DNA of 64,000 nt from Isoetes taiwanensis. Lineage: Eukaryota; Streptophyta; Lycopodiopsida; Isoetales; Isoetaceae. Shown in pieces: positions 22,669 through 33,491 of the stretch. A program made the translations under genes and the position numbers. The stretch covers positions 11,924,803-11,988,802 of the forward strand of contig JAJEKV010000044.1 in NCBI GenBank assembly GCA_021234155.1, given 5' to 3'. Below the pieces are notes generated by a model that searched no databases, had not been told where the DNA came from, and was given only the letters and a program-made list of their open reading frames with translations. Each line of letters begins with the position of its first letter. The stretch's first letter is position 1.

Positions 22669-22680
22669 TGGTATCAGAGC
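22669..22680 (+). promoter_or_regulatory. Primer-binding site (initiator Met tRNA)
   Basis: TGGTATCAGAGC, the standard plant copia primer-binding site, lies one base after the 5' LTR. Confidence 0.9.
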
Positions 22681-22696
22681 AGGGACGGTCTCAACT

Positions 22697-25672
22697 ATGG
22701 ATGCAAATGCCGAAGGAGTTTCTCCAGTTTCTCTCACCATTGATTCTGGGGCTGAGAGGACGGTGATTGCTTCTGGAAAACTAATAAAGGAGATGAAGGA
22801 ATCAGATACACCTTGTGTGCAAATGGGCAATGGCAATCTGCATCAAGTCAAAGGATGCGGAAAGTTGGAATTTTATCATGACGATGAGGAGAAGGTGTGC
22901 TTAGAAAATGCTCTCTACACTCCTGGTATGTTGTTCAATTTAGTTTCTGTGGCAGATCTAGTAGACGCCGGTTACAAACTAAATTTTGATGCTTCACGCT
23001 GTGAGATGGTGCGTAATGGAAGAAGAATTTATGCAAACAGAAAAGGTAAGTTATATTGTTTGGATGCCTTTCCGTGTGTTGGAAATGTCAGTTCTTTAGA
23101 ATTGTGGCATCTTAGATGCGGACATGCCAGTGATGCAATCATTAAAATAATGAGCAGACATAAGTTGGTAGAGGGTTTGCCTACCAACATAGATGCAGCA
23201 GAACACAAAATATGCCGTGGATGTATGCTTGGAAAGCAAGCTAGACATGCATTCAGTCCTCGTTTCTCTAAAACCTTAGGCATTTTGAATTTAGTGCATT
23301 CAGATTTATGTGGCCCAATGCGTGTCGAGAGTATGAGCGGCAAAACATACTTCATTACATTTATTGATGATTTTTCCCGAAGGGCGAAGTGTTACTTTTT
23401 AAAATCTAAAGATCAAGCATTCCAAGCATTTCAATTATACTTAGCTGAAGCTGAACGTGAGACGTCCAGGAAGTTGAAGCGGCTGCGTTCGGATTCAGGG
23501 GGAGAGTATCTATCAGGTGCATTCATGCAGTTTTGTCGAGAAAAGGGAATACGGCGTCAGTTTACTTGCAGGTATACTCCACAGCAGAACGGTATTGCTG
23601 AGCGAAAGAACAGAACTCTAATGAACGCTGTGAGATCAATGTTGAAACATGCGGGATTGCCTAATTACTTGTGGGCAGAAGCAGTGCAAGCCGCGTGTTA
23701 CATTCAGAATAAGCTACCATCTGCAGGTATTAGAGGGAGAATTCCAGAGGAGGTGTGGTCTGCTAGAAAGCAATCTGTAGAGCGGTTGCGTGCATATGGT
23801 TGTTTAGCATACATGCATGTGCCAGAAGAACTGCGTTCCAAGCTAGATGATCGGAGTGTAGAAACATATCTAGTTGGTTACGAGGATCAAGGATATAGAT
23901 TGTATGACCCCAAGACCAGAAAAATTTATGTAAGTCGGGATGTAGTGTTTGATGAAACCAAATTTTATAAGGACAGAATGGTGAAGCAAAATGTGCTGCA
24001 TAGGGAAGAAGGAGACTTGGCAAACCAGCCTTGGGCGCCAGAAGGTTGGTTTGATGACAATGATAATGACAATGACGAAAATAAAAGAACGGAAGAATAT
24101 CAAACAGAGGTTGTTCAGGCCCAGGAGGTGGAAGATAGTGTTGTAGAGGAGAATATAGAAGATGAAGGTGCAGAAATGGAAGATCAGAGTATGGAAGTAA
24201 GTTTGGAAGAACAGACTGAAGATCGAGCGGTGGATTTAGGAGATGTAAATGTAGAAGAGCCATTGGTGGAAGAAACCCGCGCACAAAAAAGCGATGCAGA
24301 GAAATTGAAGGAGGAGGTATCTTTTGACACATCAAAGTATGGAAGAGATGAGCGTGGGAGAAGCACTCGTGAACGTAGGCTGCCAACAAGGTTTAAGGAA
24401 TATGAATTAGGGATTAATGCACGTAAGAGCCGGCCGCCGTCTATGTTATGTATTGCAGAGCCCAAATCGTATGAGGAAGCTGTTAACTCCCCAAATGCAA
24501 GTAAATGGTTGAAAGCAATGAAGGAGGAGCTGGACTCGTTCAAATTGACAGGTACCTATGATCTTGTAACCCGTCCGATAATGAAGAATGTGGTAGGGTG
24601 TAAGTGGATCTTTAAATTAAAAAAGGGACCTGATGGTGAAATTGAAAGATACAAAGCAAGGTTAGTTGCACAAGGCTTTATTAAAGAAGAAGGTATAGAT
24701 TATCACCATACATTCTCACCAATTATTAAACTAACTAGTTTGAGAGCTTTAATAGCTCTTGCAGTTGAGCATGATCTCGATCTTGATCATATGGATGTAA
24801 AAAAAACATTTTTAAATAGATACTTAGAGGAGAAAATTTTCATGAAACAACCAATCGAGTTCGAGGTGCAAGGGAATAAAGTTTGCAAGTTGAAGAAGCC
24901 AGTATATGGGCTTAGACAAGCGGCTCGACAATGGTATGTATGTATGAATAGTTTCTTATTGTCGCAAGGGTTTGAAAAGTTAGAAAGTGAAGGAAATTTA
25001 TATAAAAGAAAGGCAGGTGATGATTTCTGCATTATTGCTTTATATGTCGATGACTGCATAATGAGTGCAAGCAATAGAAAGTTTTTGGATGAATGCAAGG
25101 CCATCCTGAAAGCCAGATTCCAGATGAGTGATCTTGGTTGTTTGAAGAAACTTTTGGGCATGGAGGTTACTAGGAATAGGGAAATTGGAACACTTATGTT
25201 AACTCAGAAACAATATATTAGAAAGATGCTTGATAGGTTTTTTATGATGGAGTGTAAGCCAGTTCCAACACCGCTAGTGGTCAATAATAAGATCTGTGGA
25301 AGTATGTGCCCTAGGACTGAAGAGGAAAGAAAGCAAATGAAAAGAATACCGTACAGGGAGCTCATAGGAAGTTTGCTTTATGTCGCCAATGCTACAAGAC
25401 CCGATATAGCGTTTGCCGTAAACTTTTTGAGTAGGTATTTGAACAATCCAGGTTGGGCGCACTGGGTGGCTGCAAAACGAGTTCTTAGGTATTTGAAGGG
25501 GACTATGGAATTGGGAATCTGTTATACTAAGAGTAATGGGAACCCTGAGATAGCTGGTTTCGCAGAATTGTCGGGTTATCTGGATGCATCTGGTGGGCCG
25601 AGATTTGGATGGCGGAAATCCACAACAGGATATCTTTGCAAGCTTAATGGGGCAAATGATTTCATGGTGTAG
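22697..25672 (+). CDS. Copia polyprotein: protease-integrase-reverse transcriptase (gag absent)
   Basis: The first ATG after the PBS (22697) opens a 991-codon frame. Within 20 residues comes the protease motif TIDSGAERTVI. Integrase follows, with the zinc-binding HLRCGHASD and CRGCMLGK, then VHSDLCGPM and TFIDDFSRR (first two Asp) and GGEYLSGAF (Glu), then the QQNGIAERKNRTL signature. An acidic spacer (about residues 450-590) precedes the RT: GCKWIFKLKKGPDGEIERYK, the LDHMDVKKTFLN segment, CKLKKPVYGLRQ and LYVDDCIM (catalytic YVDD). RNase H begins (RPDIAFAVNFLSRY, GWRKSTTGYLCKLNG) but the frame stops at 25672. No capsid domain or zinc knuckle is present, so particles would need gag supplied in trans. 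The frame extends 30 codons upstream without an ATG. Confidence 0.9.
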   Translation: MDANAEGVSPVSLTIDSGAERTVIASGKLIKEMKESDTPCVQMGNGNLHQVKGCGKLEFYHDDEEKVCLENALYTPGMLFNLVSVADLVDAGYKLNFDASRCEMVRNGRRIYANRKGKLYCLDAFPCVGNVSSLELWHLRCGHASDAIIKIMSRHKLVEGLPTNIDAAEHKICRGCMLGKQARHAFSPRFSKTLGILNLVHSDLCGPMRVESMSGKTYFITFIDDFSRRAKCYFLKSKDQAFQAFQLYLAEAERETSRKLKRLRSDSGGEYLSGAFMQFCREKGIRRQFTCRYTPQQNGIAERKNRTLMNAVRSMLKHAGLPNYLWAEAVQAACYIQNKLPSAGIRGRIPEEVWSARKQSVERLRAYGCLAYMHVPEELRSKLDDRSVETYLVGYEDQGYRLYDPKTRKIYVSRDVVFDETKFYKDRMVKQNVLHREEGDLANQPWAPEGWFDDNDNDNDENKRTEEYQTEVVQAQEVEDSVVEENIEDEGAEMEDQSMEVSLEEQTEDRAVDLGDVNVEEPLVEETRAQKSDAEKLKEEVSFDTSKYGRDERGRSTRERRLPTRFKEYELGINARKSRPPSMLCIAEPKSYEEAVNSPNASKWLKAMKEELDSFKLTGTYDLVTRPIMKNVVGCKWIFKLKKGPDGEIERYKARLVAQGFIKEEGIDYHHTFSPIIKLTSLRALIALAVEHDLDLDHMDVKKTFLNRYLEEKIFMKQPIEFEVQGNKVCKLKKPVYGLRQAARQWYVCMNSFLLSQGFEKLESEGNLYKRKAGDDFCIIALYVDDCIMSASNRKFLDECKAILKARFQMSDLGCLKKLLGMEVTRNREIGTLMLTQKQYIRKMLDRFFMMECKPVPTPLVVNNKICGSMCPRTEEERKQMKRIPYRELIGSLLYVANATRPDIAFAVNFLSRYLNNPGWAHWVAAKRVLRYLKGTMELGICYTKSNGNPEIAGFAELSGYLDASGGPRFGWRKSTTGYLCKLNGANDFMV

Positions 25673-26043
25673 TAAGAAATGCAATTGTACAAAGAATGTC
25701 CAAAGGTGAATCGAGTATATATATATCAGCGTCGTCAGCGTGTAAAGAAATAATATGGCTAAGGAGATTGTTAAATGAACTAGGGGAGAAACAACCAGGC
25801 CCAACTGTGCTTTATTGTGATAATAAGAGTTGCATAGCCATAGCCAAAAATCCAGTGCTACATTCAAGGACAAAACACATTGATCTTCATTGTCATTTCA
25901 TCAGAGAGAAGGTGGCTGAAGAAGAAATAGATTTACAATACATTCCCACTAGTAAACAAGAGGCGGATATTTTAACAAAAGCGTTGGGTGAAAGGAAACA
26001 CGCACATTTTAGAAAGGCTATTGGCATTGAAAATATGGCATGA
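25673..26043 (+). pseudogene. Copia RNase H C-terminus, out of frame
   Basis: After two frame changes near 25655-25700 (ISWCSKK is readable around 25660) the RNase H tail continues: SIYISASSACKEIIWLRRLL, LYCDNKSCIAIAKNPVLHSR with TKHIDLHCHFIREKV, and QYIPTSKQEADILTKALG, ending at 26043 next to the polypurine tract. The Asp and Asn of CDNKS are conserved. The shifts could be genuine decay or consensus error. Confidence 0.8.
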
Positions 26044-26051
26044 AGGGGGAG
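26042..26051 (+). promoter_or_regulatory. Polypurine tract
   Basis: gaagggggag lies immediately before the 3' LTR and overlaps the stop codon region of the polyprotein. It primes plus-strand synthesis in LTR elements. Confidence 0.85.
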
Positions 26052-26512
26052 TGTTGGAGTTATGGTCATGGTCATGCCTTATTTTCAACGAAACACCATC
26101 TGGTATAAGCATAGTGGGACACGTGTTGTGAAAAGAACAGTAAAATGGGCGATTGGGAAAATTGGAGGAACACGGTGACGGGAGAGAACCGAAAGGGCGG
26201 ATCTGAGATAAGGAGTTTCAGAAGACGATCCGGGAGGGCCTGACAGCAGATTCGTCGAGAGGGAGGAGATCCGTATAGCCAGGATAGGAGTGAAATTGAG
26301 AGGTTGCGAAGAAGTTGTGGCGCGAAAACTGGTTGCGAATTGTGAAGAGGATCCAATTCGGTGGCCGGTGGGACAAATATCCCGCAATTTGTGGCTGAAT
26401 CCAAAGTGCGGTGACGGGCTTATTTGTGTGAAGTAACCCGGTGGTGGTGATTGTTTGGTAGGAGGCGAGACCGGTTTTTCTTGGGTTCAAATCCTGGCTC
26501 TAATTTCTTTTC
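26052..26512 (+). repeat. 3' LTR of the gag-less copia
   Basis: Same start and order as the 5' LTR but 15 bp shorter. Nearly every difference is at CAG or CTG. Its end reads ...tttt-cgatgg, where the 5' LTR end plus TSD predicts ...ttt-cagatgg, so the final A of the LTR appears deleted. Confidence 0.9.
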
Positions 26513-26560
26513 GATGGAAAGTGTTGGAAGAGTTGCACGAAGACGCGAATCCCTCTAGAA

Positions 26561-27344
26561 CCTAAGATGCTTGAATGATTTCTTTGTGCTCAAAATAAAA
26601 TGATAAAGTTAAACTTTGATGCAGGTACTAATATGTGCTGGATAAAACATGCTACATATGATTTGGAGAAAAATCTCCGATGCTTGCTTTTATGAATATG
26701 CAGGAACTAGTCTTTTGCAGATGAACTACATGAAGAAGCTATCTGATAATTGATTGTGAACCATAAGGGAGGGCTAGCAAAAGTGCTGGCCCTCTGCCAA
26801 ATAATCTGAAAAAGAAATCTTCTTGAAAAGCTCAAGATTCGCAGATACAGACTGATATGCTCCATACTGATATGCTTCATGTGATGTGATACAGAATGGT
26901 TTTTTGTTGTTTTGGGTGTGCAAAGTGCACAAACTATCTGATAAACAGAGATAGAAGAAAAAGTAACAAGAAGGATCATCATTTTTTTGATAATTTTGCA
27001 GCAGATAAAAGATAAGAAAAACAAACAGATAATATGGCAAAGAGGAGTGTCGTCATCACTCCAGAAATCCTGTAACTACAAACTGTGCTTGCTACACCTG
27101 AAAAGCAGAGTCTTAAGAACAGATTAACAAGATTAAATTGATCAGCTGATAAAATCATCAGCTGTGTTGAAAAACAAAGGCCTCCAAGCAGATTCATGAA
27201 TCGAACTAGTTGGGCAAACCAAGGAAATCTAAAGGGTAAAGAATAGCATACAAGAAGTTTTCAAAGACGGAGAATTATGAGAGCAACAAGATAACAGCAA
27301 GCAAACAGTAAGGCTAAAGAAATGATCTTGATCGAACCCCGGCA
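26561..27344. other. Intergenic AT-rich sequence
   Basis: No credible domain. Short purine-rich and 'cagctgat' motifs recur. There is no gene or element boundary I can define. Confidence 0.35.
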
Positions 27345-27690
27345 TAACGGCGCCACTGTTAATTATGAGGTCTTGGCATACAGCTTACTGCAACAGTCCA
27401 TGACTGTCGGATACTACAAGCTTGCCATGCTCAAGATCATGAAACAAGAGGAAAGGGGATAAATATGTACAAAGAAGATGGAAAATGTGCACTGAATGAG
27501 GCTCTCCAAATATGAGATCAAACCTGAATACATCTGAAGAGGCTCTGGTCTAATATAGTATAGACTGCAAATCTGAGTCCTACATCTAGCTAAATCTAAG
27601 CCCTGCACTTATGCTAACCTAAACATGCCAAGTGTAGTCTGCCACCACTGACACCTAGCATGTGCGCAATGTTAACCACTAGGTGGTTAA
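27345..27690 (-). repeat. Partial LTR of the tandem-array family
   Basis: Matches 20341-20663 (gcagcagtccatgactg..., 'gaggctctccaaatatgagatc', 'ctaggtggttaaca') and ends at the same LTR terminus. The PBS-side end is missing, so it is a truncated solo LTR. A short 'gtggttaacatctgg' duplication follows it at 27684-27720. Confidence 0.7.
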
Positions 27691-27720
27691 CATCTGGCAG
27701 TGGTTAACATCTGGCTTAAC

Positions 27721-28283
27721 TGGCTTCTGATCACCACTGTCGTACCGCAGTCTCCGATCAGATGAAATAATACATTGGCTTAGGATAAGGAATAATAGTA
27801 TCAATTTTCAACATGAATTGAGATATGTATTTGCACATCTCCACGTGTAGTCTAGTTTGATCCCTAACCATCTTTTTTGCAATATCTCTCAAACTATAAG
27901 GAGTTACAAACACTGCCACCCCAATTCTGAAACTAGACTCCGAGAACTTTTCAAGCAAGATAAGAATAGCACCATTTTGATTCACTGAGTTATGATGTTC
28001 TAAAGTTGGTCTTTTTGTTATAGTAGCTCTCCCTTTTTGAAAAGGTAAAGGTCCTTCCTAAAATAGATATTGCTCTTTTTAATAACAATAGGTCCCTTGC
28101 CATTTTTATTAAATTATTAGGCAATATTGAGGGAATAATATTTGACATAGCCTTGTCTTAACCATATATCACTTTCACTATGAACTATTCCCCCCTCTTG
28201 TATCATAACAACATGCAGCCTGATAGAGACTAGAAACTAACAGTGTAATAACGAATCACAGAATGAGATGTCAATTCATTTGA
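27721..28283. other. Intergenic, nothing firm
   Basis: A 75-codon minus-strand frame (27758-27985) has no recognisable domain and no ATG context or splice evidence. I do not call it. Confidence 0.3.
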
Positions 28284-28541
28284 TTATCTAACATGAGCAT
28301 CATGGTTGAGTTCCACTAAAGGAACCTCTGATACTGCCACAAAAGACGTACTGTCTGAAGAATAAAATACGTCAGATGGGGACAACTGCAAATCAACTTC
28401 GAATTGCTTAGCTTTAAGGACCTCCAAAATAGAACAAAGCTCTTCTCTGCTAGTGGAGAGATAACACCTGAAGAGCAGCATCTATACGAGCAAGCAAGCC
28501 TGGTGGAATCAGGAAAACCTTAAGCCAATCAGAGAAGGAGA
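28284..28541 (-). pseudogene. Exon of an unrecognised gene disrupted by copia (other part 33916-33943)
   Basis: On the minus strand an acceptor-like catggcag precedes 33943-33916, which encodes SVTRVARIS. Removing the copia and one GGAGA copy continues it at 28541 as FSDWLKVFLIPPGLLARIDA. After a one-base frame change it runs on as REELCSILEVLKAKQFEVDL, then SPSDVFYSSDSTSF, ending near 28284. The coding-like composition and the continuity across the insertion suggest a former gene. I cannot name the family. The frame change means it was already, or is now, non-functional, unless it hides an intron. Confidence 0.35.
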
Positions 28542-29151
28542 TGTTGAATTTAGAATTGATTATCTAGCTAGTTCAATAGCACAATTTCAACTTGTATGAA
28601 ATCAAAACCATAGCAATAATTATTCAATGGTCGTTATTTCATAGAGCAAATAAACAATGAGTCCAAATATGAAACACTGTAGCAATGAACTTATCTCATT
28701 AGTCCCGACAACCCAGGCATTCATCCACGGATGAATCCGATCTACAAATCAGTGCGTATAATCACCTGCAATCCAATCCTTCTTATATTAACATGGTCGG
28801 CACCGATTCAGTAAGAATCGGCACCTCTTTTCTGAACGACGATCATGCTTTGCTTTCTACTTTTGTTTCGAACTTGGCTTTGCCTTATTTGACCGAAAAA
28901 CCTTTCCTTTTTCAAACCAAACCATAGGTCATTATAACCATAGCTCATTATAACCTTTGCTTTTAACGGCTTCAAATAACATTTGTGTTAACCATTAACT
29001 TTCCATATCTTGTAACCATTGACTGTTGCTAGATTATCCTGTGCCAGATATGTGCCAGATATGCTGTGTTTCCTTTCCATACATTCTCAGATTTCTCTGT
29101 TATCACATGGATCAACAGGATATTTATTATAATATGAACATAACTTCTTCA
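28542..29151 (-). repeat. 3' LTR of the minus-strand copia
   Basis: 610 bp with TG...CA ends, adjacent to the polypurine tract at 29152-29163. It includes about 186 bp (roughly 28815-29000) that are missing from the other LTR. Confidence 0.9.
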
Positions 29152-32100
29152 CTCTCCCTTCATATTATAATCCTTGCAGCTTATTTGATCCCTTAATCGA
29201 CCTTTTACCTCAGCTAAAGGTTTTGTGAGAATATCTTCTAATTGCAGATTCGTATGAACATATTGTACCTGAATGATCTTCTTGTTTACCAAGTCTCTTA
29301 TAAAATGCATTTCAAGTTCAATATGCTTGGTCCTTTCATGAAATATGGGATTTTTCGTCATAGCTATGCAGCTAGTACTGTCTGACAGCAAGATGAGTGG
29401 ATCCTTTTGACACATTCCCAATTCATTTGATAACCTTCTGCTCCATACTATTTCCTTAGCAGCAAGTGTTGCAGCTGAATATTCTGCCTCTGCAGATGAA
29501 AGGGCTATTGCATTTTGCTTTTTACATTTCCAGGATATTGGTCCTCCTCCTAGCATTAAAATGAACCCTGAAGTAGACTTTCTTTCATCCAGGTCGCCAC
29601 CCCAGTCTGAGTCACAGTAGGAGCATAAGTCTAGATTATTTGAGTTGAACATAATTCCATGATTTGCAGTTCCCTTGAGATATCTTAGCACACGTTTAGC
29701 AGCCTGCCAGTGCATTATTCCAAATTGGTTGCAATATCTACTCAAGATATTCACTGCATAAGATATATCTGGTCTTGTACAGTTAGCTAAGTATAACAAA
29801 CATCCAATCAATTCCATGTACGGTAGTTCTTGAGCAGCAAATAATTCCTTTTATGTTTGAGGACATTGTTTCTTAGATAACTTATTCCCTGGAATCATTG
29901 GAGTTCTAACTGTCTTGCAATCCTCCATGTTGAACCTCTAAAACACCAGCAATGTTTTGACCTTGTGAAAGAGTCATGATTTTTTTATCTCTATTTCTAA
30001 AAACTTCAATACCAAGAAATTTCTTGAGCTCCCCCAAATCAGTCATCTTGAACTTACTTTTTAAAATATCCTTACATTTATGAAGAATGTTCAAATTGCT
30101 ACTTACCATGACATTATCATCTACGTTACAATGCAATATAGCGTAAATCGAGCCTTCTTTGAGCAGTATATATTACCATCATCCTTAAGTTTGACAAATC
30201 CTTGTTCCTTAAGAAATGTGTCCATACATAAGTACCACCGTCTGGTGGTTGTTTTTTATAAACAGCCCTTTTTAATTTCCACACCTTGTCTCTCCCTTGC
30301 TCAAATCCGGCCATTTTCACTATAGGGGTTGTTTCATATAAATATCCTCTTCTAACTTTATTAAGAAAGGCTGTAGATACATCCATATGATGTACTTCCG
30401 GATCCTTAGCATTTGCCATAGCGGAAGCATCCTAATGCCGGCCATTTTCACTATAGGGGAGAAAAAATATCTTCATAATCTATTCCTTGTTTAAGGGTGT
30501 ACCCCCGAGCCACTAATCTAGCCTTATACTTTTTAAAGATTTTAAGGATTTTAAAGATCTTAACGAGTAAAATTTAAAAATCCACTTTTTTTAAACGATC
30601 TTATAGATCCATTTGCATCCCATCGCATTTCTTCCTTTTAGGTAGCTCTACTAAATCAAATGTCTCGATTCGATTAAATGCATTTAGCTCTTCTTCCATT
30701 GCATCTTTCCAAAGTTTTGCATCAAGACTATTTATTGCTTCTTCGTAAGACTTTGGCACTTCAAAATCAATCATTGCTAATATTTCTATTAGGTTTATTT
30801 CCCCTAAATTTGTTTTAATCTTTTGCTTCTTCCAAATTCATCTCTCGCCAAAAAATTCAGAACTAACCTTTGCTTCATCTTGAATAATTTGAGCACTTGT
30901 TCTTCTTCGATGTTGGATCACTTTGGATTTTCAGATTGATCTTCCTCTATTGCTTCATGATTATTATTGACACCCTCTTCCGGTCCAGCTTTTGTCTTTA
31001 GTTCCCTCGCAAAAAAGAAAGGTCGATCCTAGTTCATCATCATCCAATATGTGATTGCTCTCCGGTTGTTGGATATTCTGCACTCTATCTTCTTGTACCA
31101 TTACTGCAGATGGTATCTTCTTATCTTTATATGTTTGACTTTCATCGAAGGTCACATCTCTGCTAATAACAATCTTCCTTTTTGCAGGGTCAAACATTCT
31201 ATATGCTTTTGAGTTCTCATCATATCCTACTAGATAGGCAATCCGAGCTTCGGTCATCAAGTTTCTTTCTTTGTTCCTTTGGAACATGCACAAAACCCCA
31301 GGGCAGCCATAGGTTTTAATTTGTCATAACTTGGTTTAGTTCCCGCCCACAACATTTCCGGTAAGGACCCATTGATGCTTGCTGATGGCAATATGTTTTG
31401 TACTTCAACTGCAGTCTTTACTGCCTCTTCCCATAGAAAATTAGGAAGACCAGCATGTTTGATCATAGGATAGCTCTAACTGCATTAAGTATTGTCCTAT
31501 TTTTCCTTTCGGCTACACCGCTCAGATTCTGTGGGAGAGAAAGCACAAGTTAAATTGTCTTTTGATCCCTCTTTTCTTACAATACCTTTTAAATTCATCG
31601 GACATATATTCACCACCCTATCGGGCGCACACATCTGATTTTGTTTCGATCTCGAGCTCAACCCGCACAAACTCCTTGAAAGCCTCAAAGGCTTCATCCT
31701 TAGTTCTTAAACATTTAACTTTAGTCCTTCGGCTAAAATCATCAATGAATGTAATGAAGTATTTCTTTCCAGTTATACTTCTTACATTCAGTGGTCCACA
31801 CAGATCTGTGTGCACCACATCTAGAATTCTTCTTGCTCTTTTGTTAGATTTTTTGAATGGCAGCCTCGTGTGTTTCCCAATAATGCATCCATAGCAGATT
31901 TTATGTTCATTCTCTGTGTCACATGTTTCAATTAATCCCTGCTTTACCATGCTCTCTATATTCTTATTGCTCGTGTGGCACAATCTTTGATGCCAAGTAT
32001 TAGTATCAGGAACCAAAATTGCATTCACGGATGGCAAATACTCATTTATTAGTCCAAAGAGATTACCAACTCTTTTGCCCAAGAATTTGATCTCATTATC

Positions 32101-33466
32101 AAGTAAAACAGTACATTTTAATCTGTCAAAAATGACAGTGTATCCCATGTCTACTAGCTGGCTGACAGAAATTAAGTTCCTAACTAATGTAGGCACACAT
32201 AAGACATCTTTTAACACTACTGCTCTTCCTTGTAAGTCAAATAGCTCCAAAGTTCCAGTACATTGTATCTTTTGCAGATCTCCATTGCCTAGTTTGATAT
32301 ATCCTCCCTTTCCTTCTTTTCCATTTTTAAGCAAATGAGCCGAGCCTGTTACTGTTTTTTCTGCTCCACTATCTAGTATTAAAACATCATTTGCAACATT
32401 AGATCCTTTGTCTACAACATTTAGGATTTCATTCTTACTTACCTCAGCATCCTCGTCATCTTCACTGATTCCTTCTTCAGTCTCTTGAGCCAGATTTATA
32501 GCAGCTTCTTGTCTAGCTCTACCTCTTCCTCGATCTCTGGGTACTCCTCTTCCCCTGCTGGTTTTTCCTTTGCCTCCTTTGCTGCTGGAACACCTGTTAG
32601 CAAAATGGCCTTTACCGCCACAATTAAAACATTCCACATCTTTTAGCTTAGGGCAGTTAGCCTTTAAGTGTCCAAGAGCTTTGCAATGATAGCATGGCCC
32701 TAAGTTTCCTTTAGATCTTTGCTCGTTTGAGCTGTTACCTTTATATTTGTTTCTGCCTGCATACAAGACTTCAACATTCTCGTCATAATCATCAAACAAA
32801 ACTTTGTGCTGCTCATATTCTGTTCGTATCATTTCTTCTGCATTTTCTCTAGTTCTGGCTACGTTTCTGATTAGTGTAGCCAGCTGCTTGTTTTCTCCAA
32901 CAGCTCTAGCAACATGTAACAATTTTTGTTGCTCAGTCATCATTACCCCTGCCCCTTCAAGATCTGCTATAATATTGTCAAATTTAGAGAAAAAAATGGT
33001 CAGATCATCCTCCTCTCTTAATCTAAGCTTCCTTAATTCCTTGTCCAGAATATCAATTTGAGAGGAGGTTTTCTCCTCAAAGTGTTTAAGGAGATACTTC
33101 CAAATTTCTCCTGGAGATTTTCCCCTTACCTTCAAGAGAATAGAGGCGCCTACTTTGCTGGTCAGTATTGCATATGCTTCCTTCCTTGGCTTTATCACTT
33201 GCCTTAAGGCTTGTACTAATCCCACTAGTTGCAGTTGCATCTCCACCTTCTGCTGCAGATGTCTCTCCAAAAGAGCTGCTCTCCCTTCTTCCTGCAACAA
33301 TACTGGCTGTAGCATTATTATCACAACCATTGTTCATATCCAACAGTTCCCATAAGTTTTCATTCTCTAACACATTTTTCATTTGTTCTTTCCAGATTTG
33401 AAAACCAGGACCTCCTTCATAAACTTTGATTCCAGCTAAAAGTGATGCTCCAAATTTGCTGGACAT
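29149..33466 (-). pseudogene. Copia gag-pol polyprotein, frameshifted
   Basis: Translation starts at 33466 (MSSKFGASLLAGIKVYEGG), 13 bases after the PBS, as usual for copia gag. It shifts frame near 33170 into a 560-codon stretch (down to 31618). That stretch has the gag core, two zinc knuckles (CYHCKALGHLKANC and CFNCGGKGHFANRC), protease LILDSGAEKTVTG, integrase zinc finger (HQRLCHTSNKN, CYGCIIGKHT), VHTDLCGPL and FITFIDDFSRR. The rest of integrase, the acidic linker and RT lie in other frames (31497-31697, 31257-31466, 30964-31293, 30126-30419, 29906-30136). RNase H at 29149-29817 is well preserved (CTRPDISYAVNILSRY, YCDSDWGGDLDERKSTSGF, SSAEAEYSAATLA). About six frame changes break it. 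The RT core between 30440 and 30930 is poorly readable. Confidence 0.85.
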
Positions 33467-33478
33467 TTTAAACCTGAT

Positions 33479-33490
33479 GCTCTGATACCA
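33479..33490 (-). promoter_or_regulatory. Primer-binding site (initiator Met tRNA)
   Basis: The reverse complement of gctctgatacca is TGGTATCAGAGC, one base inside the 5' LTR of the minus-strand copia. Confidence 0.9.
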
Positions 33491-33491
33491 A

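Larger units (their letters stand above)
22192..26512 (+). mobile_element. Full-length gag-less copia retrotransposon, TSD GATGG
   Basis: It has two LTRs (22192-22667 and 26052-26512), a primer-binding site TGGTATCAGAGC one base after the 5' LTR, a polypurine tract gaagggggag directly before the 3' LTR, and the target duplication GATGG (22187-22191 and 26513-26517). The internal region is only about 3.4 kb, because the coding sequence begins about 30 bases after the PBS at the protease and lacks a gag capsid domain. The LTRs are nearly identical except at CAG/CTG sites, so the insertion is young. Confidence 0.92.

Noticed and set aside
23763-24389. 208-codon open frame antisense to the copia polyprotein
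   Set aside because: It mirrors a long coding region on the other strand and has no domain or independent start context; a shadow frame.
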